Below are positions 23,236 to 31,610 of a stretch of 54,352 nucleotides of DNA, piece after piece. Below the pieces are notes generated by a model that saw only the letters and a program-made list of their open reading frames with translations, ran no database searches and was not told the origin of the DNA. Location of the stretch: contig VYCW01000083.1 in NCBI GenBank assembly GCA_009843735.1, forward strand, positions 1 to 54,352, in the 5' to 3' direction. The stretch comes from Acidimicrobiaceae bacterium (lineage in GTDB: Bacteria > Actinomycetota > Acidimicrobiia > Acidimicrobiales > Aldehydirespiratoraceae). The position numbers and the translations under genes are program-made. Each line of letters starts with the position of its first letter. The first letter of the stretch is position 1.

Positions 23236-24930
23236 TCAGCCGCGGCGGATTAGGCGGCCGGGTAGCGCGCCGGTGTGCTCCCCGTCCTCTAGGAGCACCT
23301 CGCCTCCCACGATGGTGGCCGTGATGCCCTCGGCCCGCTGGGTCAGCCTGGTGGCGCCGGCCGGCAGGTCGTGGACGACCTCGGGCACGCACGGCGCCAG
23401 GCGCTCCAAGTCGATGATGTTCAGGTCGGCCTCGAAGCCCTCACGCACCAGACCCCGGTCGGCCATGCCCCAGATGCTCGAAGGCACCAGGGTGATCATG
23501 CGCACCGCCTCCTCGATGGAGAACTCGCCGGCCTCCCGCACCCAGTGGCTGAGCAGGTAGGTCTGAAGCGACGCGCTGATGATCTGGCTCACGTGGGCTC
23601 CCGCGTCTGAGAAGGTCATGATCGTGCGGGGGTGGCGCAGCATCGTCAGCACATCGTCAGGCTCGTCGTTGCTGGTGATCTGCAGGAAGAAGGTGTCGAA
23701 GTCGGATTCCAGGCCCAGATCGATCATGGCTTCTGCCGGGTGTATGCCGCGTTCTGCGGCCACGCTGGCCAACGTGGGGGAGGTGGCCCAGTCGCGCTGC
23801 ATCACCACGATCCGCTCGAACAGCGGCTTGCGGGCCACCTCCTTGCCCAGCGAGAAGTCCATGCCGCTGAGCGACTCGATCAGACCGGCCCGCACGTCCG
23901 GGTCGCGCAGCTTGACGGCCTGCTCGTCGAGGGGCCGGGCCCGCAGCTCGGCCCAGGCCGGCACCTTGTCGAAGGGCAGCCAGGTCTTGAAGTTGAACAG
24001 CGCGCCAGACGGCATGCAGCTGCTCTGGCCCCACATCTGGGCACCGTCGCGGGCCGCGTCGTCGAGGAGCCGCAACAGCTCCAGCCAGCGGTTGGGATCG
24101 CCGAAGGTGGAGATCCCGAAGCTGACCGGCACCCGGTTGCCGACCGCCAGACGGCGCAGCCGGGCCATGGCCTCGGCTCGGCCCTCGGGGTCGGTCGATG
24201 CCATCACCGACTCGTTGGCCAGCTCGAACATTCCGCCTCCGGCCCCCGCCATGGCCGCCACCAGCCGCTCGACCTCGCCCCAGGGCGCCACCCGCGACGC
24301 CACCGGGCGGCCCGAGGGCGTCATGTGGTGGTGGCTCCTGGAGGTGGTGAAGCCGAGGGCGCCGGCGGCCAGCCCGGCCCGCAGTTCTCGCTCCATGGCC
24401 TCCAGGTCCTCTTCGGTCGCCTCCGACTCGAAGGCCCGCTCGCCCATGGCGTACGTCCTCAGAGCCGAATGACCCAGGTAGGAGCCGAAGTTGATCCCCT
24501 TGGGCAGCCGGTCGAGGGCGTCGAGGTACTGGGCGAAGGTCTCCCACTCGAAGTGCACCCCGGCGGCCAGCGCCGCGGCCGGGATGTCCTCGGCCTTCTC
24601 GAGGTTGTCGATCACCAGCTGCTCTTGGCCCGACCGGCACGGGGCCAGGGTGAACCCGCAGTTGCCCACCACCACGGTGGTCACCCCGTGCCAGCACGAG
24701 GACGTGCCGAGCGGATCCCAGAAGAACTGGGCGTCCATGTGGGTGTGGCCGTCGATGAAGCCCGGCGTGACGATGTGGTCGGAGGCGTCGATCTCGCGGC
24801 TGCCGCGGCCCTCCACCGCGCCGACTGCCACGATCTTGCGGCCCGACACCGCCACATCGGCGGGACGGACCGGCATGCCGCTGCCGTCCACAATCGAACC
24901 GTTGCGGACGACCAGGTCGTAGACAGCCAT
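23236..24930 (-). CDS. D-aminoacylase/N-acyl-D-amino-acid deacylase-type amidohydrolase
   Basis: This 564-residue amidohydrolase-3 protein removes an acyl or amide group from N-acylated amino-acid-like compounds, or hydrolyses a cyclic amide. It has the N-terminal beta-sandwich start MAVYDLVVRNGSIVDGSG. His62, His64 and Asp66 lie in PGFIDGHTHMD, Cys92 in GNCGFTLAP is the D-aminoacylase metal cysteine, and LGHSALR (His155) and SDAGAH (Asp443, His447) follow. A C-terminal Rossmann-like tail with NIIDLERL completes the composite domain. Its ATG overlaps the stop of the LivHMG fusion as TGATG (24928-24932), so the imported solute is probably its substrate. An N-acyl amino acid or dihydropyrimidine-like compound fits that context. 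Confidence 0.88.
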   Translation of the reverse strand: MAVYDLVVRNGSIVDGSGMPVRPADVAVSGRKIVAVGAVEGRGSREIDASDHIVTPGFIDGHTHMDAQFFWDPLGTSSCWHGVTTVVVGNCGFTLAPCRSGQEQLVIDNLEKAEDIPAAALAAGVHFEWETFAQYLDALDRLPKGINFGSYLGHSALRTYAMGERAFESEATEEDLEAMERELRAGLAAGALGFTTSRSHHHMTPSGRPVASRVAPWGEVERLVAAMAGAGGGMFELANESVMASTDPEGRAEAMARLRRLAVGNRVPVSFGISTFGDPNRWLELLRLLDDAARDGAQMWGQSSCMPSGALFNFKTWLPFDKVPAWAELRARPLDEQAVKLRDPDVRAGLIESLSGMDFSLGKEVARKPLFERIVVMQRDWATSPTLASVAAERGIHPAEAMIDLGLESDFDTFFLQITSNDEPDDVLTMLRHPRTIMTFSDAGAHVSQIISASLQTYLLSHWVREAGEFSIEEAVRMITLVPSSIWGMADRGLVREGFEADLNIIDLERLAPCVPEVVHDLPAGATRLTQRAEGITATIVGGEVLLEDGEHTGALPGRLIRRG

Positions 24931-27779
24931 CAGGGTCTCCTTTCGGGTTGCGCCGAAGCGTCGCTGCGCAGGATGGCCCGCTCGTCGGTGCCGAGGTAGC
25001 TGTCGATCACCTTAGGGTCGGATCTGACTTCGGCCGGAGCGCCCTCGGAGATGACCTCGCCGGCCTCAAGGCAGTACACGCGGTCGCTTATGGACATGAT
25101 GAGCGGCATGTCGTGCTCGATCACCAGCATCGACACCTCCAACTCGCGCCGCACCTCCACCAGCAGCACCCCGAAGGCCTCGCTCTCGCGCTGGGCTAGG
25201 CCCGCGGTCGGCTCGTCGAGGCAGAGGACCCTGGCGTCGAGGGCCATGAGGTTGGTCAGCTCGACGACGCGGCGGGTGCCGGTCGACAGGTCGACGATGA
25301 ACTCCTCCGCATAGCCGCCGAGTCCGAAGAAGCCGATCAACTCGTCCGCCTCGGCCCGTCGCCGCCGAGCCAGCCGCCGGGCCGCAGGCAGGCCCAGCGC
25401 GGTGCTCACGAAGGGGGTGCGGCCCCGGGCCTCGAGCGCCACCTGAACCGTCTCCCGCACCGTCAGCTCGCCGAACAGCCGGGCGGTCTGGAAGGTGCGG
25501 CCCAGCCCGTGCCGGGCCCGAGCCTCCACGCTCAACCTCGACACGTCGTGGCCGAGCAGCTCGACGGAGCCCCGCGAGCCGACGTGGCCCCCGACCGCGT
25601 TCACGAACGTCGTCTTGCCGGCGCCGTTGGTGCCGATGAGTCCAACGATCTCGCCACTGGTGACGTCGAGGTCGACGCCCGACACCGCTTGGAGCCCGCC
25701 GAAGTTCACCGAGACCTCCCGGGCCCGGAGAACGGCGTCGCCCTCGCTCACTCCCTCCAACGCGGGGTGAGCCCGGTCCCCGCCGGTGACCGGCACGGCC
25801 GCCGGCTTGGCCGCCGGTTCCGGCTCCTCGGGCGGCAGCCGCCGCAGGGCCCAGTCGTACAGCAACTTGCGGGTGGCGTACCCGATCTGCGCGAACCCGC
25901 CCGGGAAGTACATCAGGATGATGAGCAGCCCGACGCTGGAGGTGAACAGGGGCACCAGCTCGTTGTCTCCGAAGAACGCAGGCAGACCGATCACCCACAG
26001 GGCGCCGACGAGCGGTCCGGTCAACGCTCCGAGCCCGCCGATCACGACCATGGCCACCAACTGCAGCGAGTCGTCGATCAGGTAGTAGCGCTCCCCGAAG
26101 GGAATGTTCTGGAACAGGCCGCCCAGCATCGCCCCGCCGAGAGCGGCGATGCCTCCGGCCATCGCGAACGCGGCCAGCTTCGAGCGGCTCGGACTGATGG
26201 TGTAGGCCGAGGCCGCTTCGGGGTTGTCGCGCACCGCGATGGTGGAGCGGCCGATCCCGCTGTTGCGCAGCCGGGCCACCAGCACGAACACCACCACCAG
26301 CACGGCCACACAGAAGTAGTAGTAGGCCCGCTGGCTGCTGACATCCAGGCCGAAGACCGTGCCCCGGCGGAACGACACCGAATTGGCGTTGCCGTCGCTG
26401 AGCACCGGCCAGCGATAGATGTACTGCTCGGCTGCGACCGCGAGCATGAAGGTGATCACGGCTAGCTGCAGTCCCCGCACCCGGAGCGCGCCTAGGCCGA
26501 CCAGCGCGGCCACGCCCGCCATTACCACTGCGGCAACCGCGATGGCAGCCAGGTAGGGGATCGGTGGAGCCTGGAAGTCGAGCAGCCAGACATCCATCTC
26601 GAAGCCCCGGTTGAGCGCGGCGGCCAGCAGGGCCCCCAGGCCGGCGAAGGCCATCTGGGCCAGCGACAGCTGTCCGGCCCAGCCGGTGATGACGGTGAGC
26701 GACAGGGCGCAGATCGCGTAGCAGGCGATGGAGGCGTAGAGCAGGTGGCGGCTGGGCCGGGTCACCACGATGGGCAGCAGCACTGCAGCCACCATGATCA
26801 GCGTCGCGGTCAGATGCGGCATCCTGCGGATCCACCAGATCTCCTGAGCCCGCTCGGGTGGGCGGCGTGCCTTCGGCGCGAAGGCGAACGTGGTGTCGTC
26901 CGGGCTCGAGCGGCTCTGCTGGTAGACGATGGCCACCACCAGCACCAGCGCGGCGAAGTCGAACAGTCCGGGCTCGGTCAGGAGGTTGAACCTGAGCACC
27001 GCTTCGCCCACCCCGATAAGCGCACCGAATGCCACCGCCCGGGCGAACGACCGCTGGCCGGCCAGCACGAACGCGAGCATCGCTCGGGCCATGGTCAGCA
27101 TCCCGAGGTTGTCCAGGCCGGCCGGGTTCCCGATCTGGGCCGACAGGAGCATGATCGAGACGGTGGACAGGAGTCCGGCGATGGTCCACACGAAGGTCGA
27201 GACCATCTTGGGGTTGACGGTGGACAGCCGGGACAGCGGCGGATTATCGGCCGAGGCCTCCACGGCGCGGCCGAACGTGGTGCGCCGCAGCAGCCACGCC
27301 AGGCCGACCGCGGCTGCGGGCACGATGATCAGGATGCTGAGCTGCGGTCCGGTGATCCGTAACCCGAGGACATCGTCGAACACCCCGGACAGCGCGGTGG
27401 GGTACTTGTTGCCCCTCATGTTGAGGTCGGGGTAGGAGCCGCTGATCCCGGAAGCGAGCTGGGCCACGCCCACCGTGGCCATCAGCACTATCACCCTCGG
27501 CGAGCTGAACAGCCGGCGCACCACCAACAGGTCGACGACGGCGCCGAACAGGGTGCCGGTGGCCAGGCTCAGCGCCAGCGCCAGCCAGAACGGGAAGTGG
27601 TAGTTGAGCACCAGGAGCGCCAGCAGCGAGGCGCCTACCAGGCCCATGTTGCCGACGGCCAGGTTCACCACCCGGGTGGACCGGTACACCAGGACCAGGC
27701 CCATGGCCAGCAGCCCGGTGACCAGCCCGTTGACCAGCCCGTTGAACACCAACTGCGATGTGAGCCAGGCGGCAAGCAT
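24930..27779 (-). CDS. LivH-LivM-LivG fusion: ABC importer permeases plus ATPase (second copy)
   Basis: This 949-residue homolog of the 9786-12623 fusion has LivH at about 1-290 (AVGNMGLVGA, SYPDLN), LivM at about 320-640 (ITGWAGQLSLAQ, ALRVRGLQLAVITF) and a LivG ATPase at about 680-935. The ATPase shows Walker A GTNGAGKTT (Lys722), signature LSTGTRR (831-837), Walker B LCLDE (Asp855/Glu856) and His889. The linker at about 648-680 is rich in Pro/Ala/Glu. The ATG at 27779 has GGAG 8 bases upstream. It lies 29 bases after the MFS-LivF gene and overlaps the D-aminoacylase start. The lipoprotein receptor at 30021-31514 completes the importer. The two fusions differ most in LivH and in the periplasm-facing loops, which suggests different solutes. 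Confidence 0.93.
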   Translation of the reverse strand: MLAAWLTSQLVFNGLVNGLVTGLLAMGLVLVYRSTRVVNLAVGNMGLVGASLLALLVLNYHFPFWLALALSLATGTLFGAVVDLLVVRRLFSSPRVIVLMATVGVAQLASGISGSYPDLNMRGNKYPTALSGVFDDVLGLRITGPQLSILIIVPAAAVGLAWLLRRTTFGRAVEASADNPPLSRLSTVNPKMVSTFVWTIAGLLSTVSIMLLSAQIGNPAGLDNLGMLTMARAMLAFVLAGQRSFARAVAFGALIGVGEAVLRFNLLTEPGLFDFAALVLVVAIVYQQSRSSPDDTTFAFAPKARRPPERAQEIWWIRRMPHLTATLIMVAAVLLPIVVTRPSRHLLYASIACYAICALSLTVITGWAGQLSLAQMAFAGLGALLAAALNRGFEMDVWLLDFQAPPIPYLAAIAVAAVVMAGVAALVGLGALRVRGLQLAVITFMLAVAAEQYIYRWPVLSDGNANSVSFRRGTVFGLDVSSQRAYYYFCVAVLVVVFVLVARLRNSGIGRSTIAVRDNPEAASAYTISPSRSKLAAFAMAGGIAALGGAMLGGLFQNIPFGERYYLIDDSLQLVAMVVIGGLGALTGPLVGALWVIGLPAFFGDNELVPLFTSSVGLLIILMYFPGGFAQIGYATRKLLYDWALRRLPPEEPEPAAKPAAVPVTGGDRAHPALEGVSEGDAVLRAREVSVNFGGLQAVSGVDLDVTSGEIVGLIGTNGAGKTTFVNAVGGHVGSRGSVELLGHDVSRLSVEARARHGLGRTFQTARLFGELTVRETVQVALEARGRTPFVSTALGLPAARRLARRRRAEADELIGFFGLGGYAEEFIVDLSTGTRRVVELTNLMALDARVLCLDEPTAGLAQRESEAFGVLLVEVRRELEVSMLVIEHDMPLIMSISDRVYCLEAGEVISEGAPAEVRSDPKVIDSYLGTDERAILRSDASAQPERRP

Positions 27780-27808
27780 CCCTGCGTCTCCGCTCGGTCC
27801 TGCTCGGT

Positions 27809-30028
27809 CTAAGCCTCGTCGGAACCCAAGAACACGGCCCGGGCGAGGTCGGGCCGGTCGGCAAGCTCTGAGGCCGGGCCGTCGAAGCGCACCCGGCCCT
27901 TCTCGAGGAACACGGCCCGGTCGGCCACTGCCAGCGCGACGTTGAGCGACTGCTCGACGATGATCATGGTCTGCCCTGCGGCCCGCAGAGTGTCGATGGT
28001 CTCCAGCAGGGATTGCACCGCGGCCGGGGCCAGGCCCAGCGACAGCTCGTCGATGGCCAGGATCTTGGGCTCGTGCAGCATCACCCGGGCCAGGGCCAGC
28101 ATCTGCTGCTGGCCGCCCGAGAGGCTGCTGGCCCGGTCGCCGGCCCGGTCGGCCAACGGCGGGAAGAGCTCCATCACCCGCTCGATGCGCCTGTCCACGT
28201 CGGCCGGGTCCTTGCGGTACCGGTAGGCGCCCACCACGAGGTTGTCGCGGACCGTCAGCGATCCGAACACTCCCGCGCCTCCCGGCAGCATCTCGATGCC
28301 GAGCCGGGCCCGGTGCTCGGGTGTCGCGAACGTGATGGTCCGTCCCCCGAGGCGGATGACGCCGCGCTCGGGGGTCACCAGCCCGGTGATCACCTTGAGG
28401 ATGGTGGACTTCCCCGCGCCGTTGGTGCCGAGCAGGGCCAGCGTCTCGCCCTGGCGCACCTCGAAGGAGGTGTCGAAGAGGATCTGCACGTTCCCGTAGC
28501 TGAAGTCCACCCCCCGTACCTGAAGGGCTGGCACCGAGGCCGGGTCGGAGCTGAGTCGGCGGTGCTCGGCCATCTCCTCCCGCAGGTCGGCGGCGGCCAG
28601 GGCCAGGTCGCCCCGGATGAAGCGGCTGCCCCGGTACAGGGCCGTCCCGCCGATGATGTTGGCCGGGATGGCCAGCACGAACACGGCGGTGCGGTTGCTG
28701 AAGTCGTTGGTGAGCCAGGCCGACAGCAGCGAGCCTCCTATGGCTCCGATAAGGAAGATGTACAGGGTGATCAGGGCCAGCCCCATGCCTCGCAGCCGGT
28801 ACGGCACGATGCCCTGGATCAGGGGGATGACCATGCTGAACGCGCCCACGGCCAGCAGGCTGTGGACCACGCCCACCGCCGCGAAGCTGGCCATGCCGGG
28901 CATGAGGAACTGGACCGGGGTCACCACCGCCATCGGCACGATGCACCTGCCGATCATGCGCAGCGAGCTCGACGGGTCGGCCCGGTAGGCGCGGTCGTAG
29001 TAGCGCCCCAGGAAGGGCAGCACGGCGATACCGGCGAAGCCGCCGATGGAGACGACCACTCCCCGCTGGAAGGCGTTGGCCCCGTACTGCTCCTCCATGA
29101 ACAGGCTGGCCAGGGCCGGGACCGTGAACAGGCTGAACCCGAGCGCGGCGAACCCCACCACCATCATCTTCAGGGTGCGGATCTTCATCAGCCGCGCGAA
29201 GGCGGCCTCCAGCGACACCGGGGCCGCTTCGGGGTCGACGAACACCTCGTCGAGCACGTCTTTTTTCTCCCACTGGCCACGGGCCGGCTCGGGGATCCTG
29301 AACGCCAGCAGCGCTATAATCGCCACCGGCACCCCCAGGATGAAGAACGGCGTCCTCCATCCGTAGGTGTGGCCGATCCAGCCCGCCGCGATGGGGCTGA
29401 TGGCGGCCAGCGTCTTGCCCACCATCGAGTTGGTGGCCGCGATTCGCCCCCGCACCGAGATCGGGTAGGCGTCGGCGATGATCGAGCCGTGCACCGGCAG
29501 GGTGTTGGCCTTGGAGATGCCGGCGACGAAGCGTGTCCAGAACAGCATGAACGCGCTGACTGCCAGCCCCGAGAGGAACACCATGGCACTGAAGGCCAGC
29601 GACGCGAAGCCCACCAGGCGCGACCGGTTGAAGCGGTCGGCGAGGTAGCCCATCGGGACCGCGCCCAGCACGAAGAAGGCCGCGGAGGCCGATGTGATGA
29701 ACACGATCGTCCCGTCGCTGACTCCGAACGTGTCCCGGATGTCGGGGGCCAGCACGGTGATGATCTCGCTCTCGAGCTCGTCGAGGCTGTTGAGCAGCAA
29801 CAGCACGACGAACGTGAACGGCCCGGCTGTCTTGAGCCCTTCCCGCAGGCTCGTCTGATCGGCCCCTCCCACCCCGGGGAGGAGTTCGTCTGCTACCGGC
29901 TCGGCTGGCGCAGGCTGCTTGCGGCTGCGGTCACTTTCGAGGACCGCAGCCGCAAGCGATGCCGGCGAATCAGAGCGCTCGCGAGTAGGTGAAGGCCTGT
30001 CGCGTGACCCGCTTGGCCTCTCAGCCAA
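27809..30028 (-). CDS. MFS permease fused to LivF-type ABC ATPase (second copy)
   Basis: This 739-residue chimera is homologous in layout to the 13081-15309 protein. It has an MFS domain at about 65-475 (motif A GYLADRFNRSR at 127-137) and a linker at about 475-500. The LivF ATPase, about 502-739, shows Walker A GTNGAGKST (Lys540), signature LSGGQQQ (636-642), Walker B LAIDE (Asp660/Glu661), then LSLGLAP and VEQS. Both copies carry the same IDELSLGLAP, in place of the usual DEP of LivF, which supports common descent. Start choice is weak. TTG 30028 overlaps the receptor stop by 8 bases but has no ribosome site. GTG 29872 is an alternative that would place a perfect inverted repeat (29917-29957) outside the coding region. 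Confidence 0.88.
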   Translation of the reverse strand: MAERPSGSRDRPSPTRERSDSPASLAAAVLESDRSRKQPAPAEPVADELLPGVGGADQTSLREGLKTAGPFTFVVLLLLNSLDELESEIITVLAPDIRDTFGVSDGTIVFITSASAAFFVLGAVPMGYLADRFNRSRLVGFASLAFSAMVFLSGLAVSAFMLFWTRFVAGISKANTLPVHGSIIADAYPISVRGRIAATNSMVGKTLAAISPIAAGWIGHTYGWRTPFFILGVPVAIIALLAFRIPEPARGQWEKKDVLDEVFVDPEAAPVSLEAAFARLMKIRTLKMMVVGFAALGFSLFTVPALASLFMEEQYGANAFQRGVVVSIGGFAGIAVLPFLGRYYDRAYRADPSSSLRMIGRCIVPMAVVTPVQFLMPGMASFAAVGVVHSLLAVGAFSMVIPLIQGIVPYRLRGMGLALITLYIFLIGAIGGSLLSAWLTNDFSNRTAVFVLAIPANIIGGTALYRGSRFIRGDLALAAADLREEMAEHRRLSSDPASVPALQVRGVDFSYGNVQILFDTSFEVRQGETLALLGTNGAGKSTILKVITGLVTPERGVIRLGGRTITFATPEHRARLGIEMLPGGAGVFGSLTVRDNLVVGAYRYRKDPADVDRRIERVMELFPPLADRAGDRASSLSGGQQQMLALARVMLHEPKILAIDELSLGLAPAAVQSLLETIDTLRAAGQTMIIVEQSLNVALAVADRAVFLEKGRVRFDGPASELADRPDLARAVFLGSDEA
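29917..29957. repeat. Perfect 16-bp inverted repeat (hairpin) at the MFS-LivF 5' end
   Basis: The arms GCTTGCGGCTGCGGTC (29917-29932) and GACCGCAGCCGCAAGC (29942-29957) are exact reverse complements around a 9-base loop. The hairpin lies 64 bases after the receptor stop on the minus strand. That is where a processing or attenuation hairpin between a highly expressed receptor and its membrane partners is often found. Under the TTG start it encodes residues 24-37. Confidence 0.8.
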
Positions 30029-31514
30029 TGTCGACGAAGTCGCCCGCTACGAAGTCTCCCAGCTCGGAGTCCCAGTGGAAGAGGGTTACGACGTCGTTGG
30101 CGTCCCACTTGTCGGCGCCCAGCGACGCGAACGGCAGCTCGGCGATCTCGTAGGAGCCCACCTGGGCCAGTGCAGCCGCGAAGCTCTCCGTAGTCAGGTC
30201 GGGCCCGGCCAGCTCGGCGATCCTGGCGAAGGTGCCGACCTGCTGGCACGAGCGGACGATGCGCTGGAGATTGTCCAGATCGTCCTCTCCCGGGTAGAAG
30301 ACGGCCTGCTCGTCGGGATGGTTCTGGTTCCAGCGGTCGACGCAGGCCACTGTGGGTCCGTGGCCCTGTTCGTAGATCAGCTCCACGGACGGCACCGCCA
30401 CCACCATGGTCCTCGCGATCTCGGCCTCGGTGGCGCCCGAGTCGAACCTCGACGCCGAGAGGACGGTCGTCCGGTTGGTGGCCCAGTCGGCCTCGAATCC
30501 GGCCCGGTTGGCGGCGGCCAGCGGGCGGTCGAGTCCGGCGGTGTCGAACACGAAGTCGATCCCGTCGGCGATCCAGCGCTGGATGATGATGTCCAGCTCG
30601 GCGGCGTCGGCGGCCTCGTCCTCGGTCGGCACGGCTGTGACCGTGGTCGAGGCCACGTCGTAGCCGAGGCCGGCCAGAGCCGAGACGATCAGCTCGTTGC
30701 GGGCGTCGGAGTTGCCCAGCACCGCGATGGTCTTGCCGTCCAGCGCCCCGGTGGCCGCGACGGTGGTCGCCAGCGCGCCGTCCATGCGCTCGGGTAGGGC
30801 GTTGCTGGTGATGATGGGCAGCACGGAGCGATCGGTCACCTGGCTGGTGATGTCGGACAGGTAGCCGACGAACGGGGTGTCGTTGATCTCCGCGTAGCAC
30901 AGCGCCGAGTCGGAGGGCCGAACGAAGCCGATGGCGGCGAAGATCTGCTCGTCCTGGGTGAGCTTCACGCACGACTCGTCGTAGGCGGTCGGGCTCAGCG
31001 GGTTGACGAGCTCGAAGACCGGCTCGATGAGGCGGCCGTTGACGCCGCCGGCCTCGTTGATGGCGTCGATGGCCTCCTGGTACTGGGCCACGTTGTCGCC
31101 CCAGTTGAGCAGGACGTTGGCCACCTCGAACAGCAGGTCCTTGTCGATCAACAGCACGCCGACCTTGATCGAGTCCTCGGTCACGCCCCGGTAGCTGGCC
31201 GTCAACGCAGGTGGTTCGGGTTCGGGCTCAGGTTCCTCGGCGGCCTCTTCGGGTTCGGGCTCGGCTTCCTCGGCGGGCGCTTCGGGCTCTTCAGCCGGTG
31301 CCTCGGGTTCGGGTTCGGGCTCCTCGGCGGGCGCCTCGGGCTCTTCAGCCGGTGCCTCGGGCTCAGGATCGGGATCGACTGCGGGCGCGGCCGCCTCAGG
31401 TTGGCTTGCCGGCTCCTCATCATCGTCGCCGCAGGCGGCCGCGACGATGGCGAAGGCCAACATGATGGCCACCCACCTCCAGATCCGTCTGCGATGCGCT
31501 CTCGACTCCCCCAT
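30021..31514 (-). CDS. Branched-chain amino acid-type ABC transporter solute-binding lipoprotein (second locus)
   Basis: This 497-residue receptor has a signal peptide with lipobox VAAAC (Cys28), then a strongly acidic low-complexity linker of EPEAPAEEP repeats to about residue 105. A type 1 periplasmic binding domain follows (SIKVGVLLIDKDLLFEVANVLLN onward, ending SELGDFVAGDF). ATG 31514 is chosen because GGGAGGAG lies just upstream; ATG 31526 lacks a site. It is the first gene of a four-gene minus-strand transport operon (receptor, MFS-LivF, LivHMG, D-aminoacylase). The linker resembles those of the two lipoproteins at the left of the window and may span the cell wall. Ligand unknown. Confidence 0.9.
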   Translation of the reverse strand: MGESRAHRRRIWRWVAIMLAFAIVAAACGDDDEEPASQPEAAAPAVDPDPEPEAPAEEPEAPAEEPEPEPEAPAEEPEAPAEEAEPEPEEAAEEPEPEPEPPALTASYRGVTEDSIKVGVLLIDKDLLFEVANVLLNWGDNVAQYQEAIDAINEAGGVNGRLIEPVFELVNPLSPTAYDESCVKLTQDEQIFAAIGFVRPSDSALCYAEINDTPFVGYLSDITSQVTDRSVLPIITSNALPERMDGALATTVAATGALDGKTIAVLGNSDARNELIVSALAGLGYDVASTTVTAVPTEDEAADAAELDIIIQRWIADGIDFVFDTAGLDRPLAAANRAGFEADWATNRTTVLSASRFDSGATEAEIARTMVVAVPSVELIYEQGHGPTVACVDRWNQNHPDEQAVFYPGEDDLDNLQRIVRSCQQVGTFARIAELAGPDLTTESFAAALAQVGSYEIAELPFASLGADKWDANDVVTLFHWDSELGDFVAGDFVDIG

Positions 31515-31610
31515 GTCTCCTCCCATCCATGTGAGTCGGTGGGCGGGATTCGCCCACAGATTCCGTGGATCGGAGAATTTAGCACACTGTTTTCTGGCCC
31601 ACCGATTCGC

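Noticed and set aside
28013-29992. Plus-strand open frame of 659 codons over MFS-LivF
   Set aside because: Antisense shadow rich in His, Arg and Gln with no recognisable fold.
31202-31585. Overlapping Pro-rich frame beside the second receptor
   Set aside because: Shadow of the acidic linker in another frame; the receptor frame carries the lipobox and binding domain.
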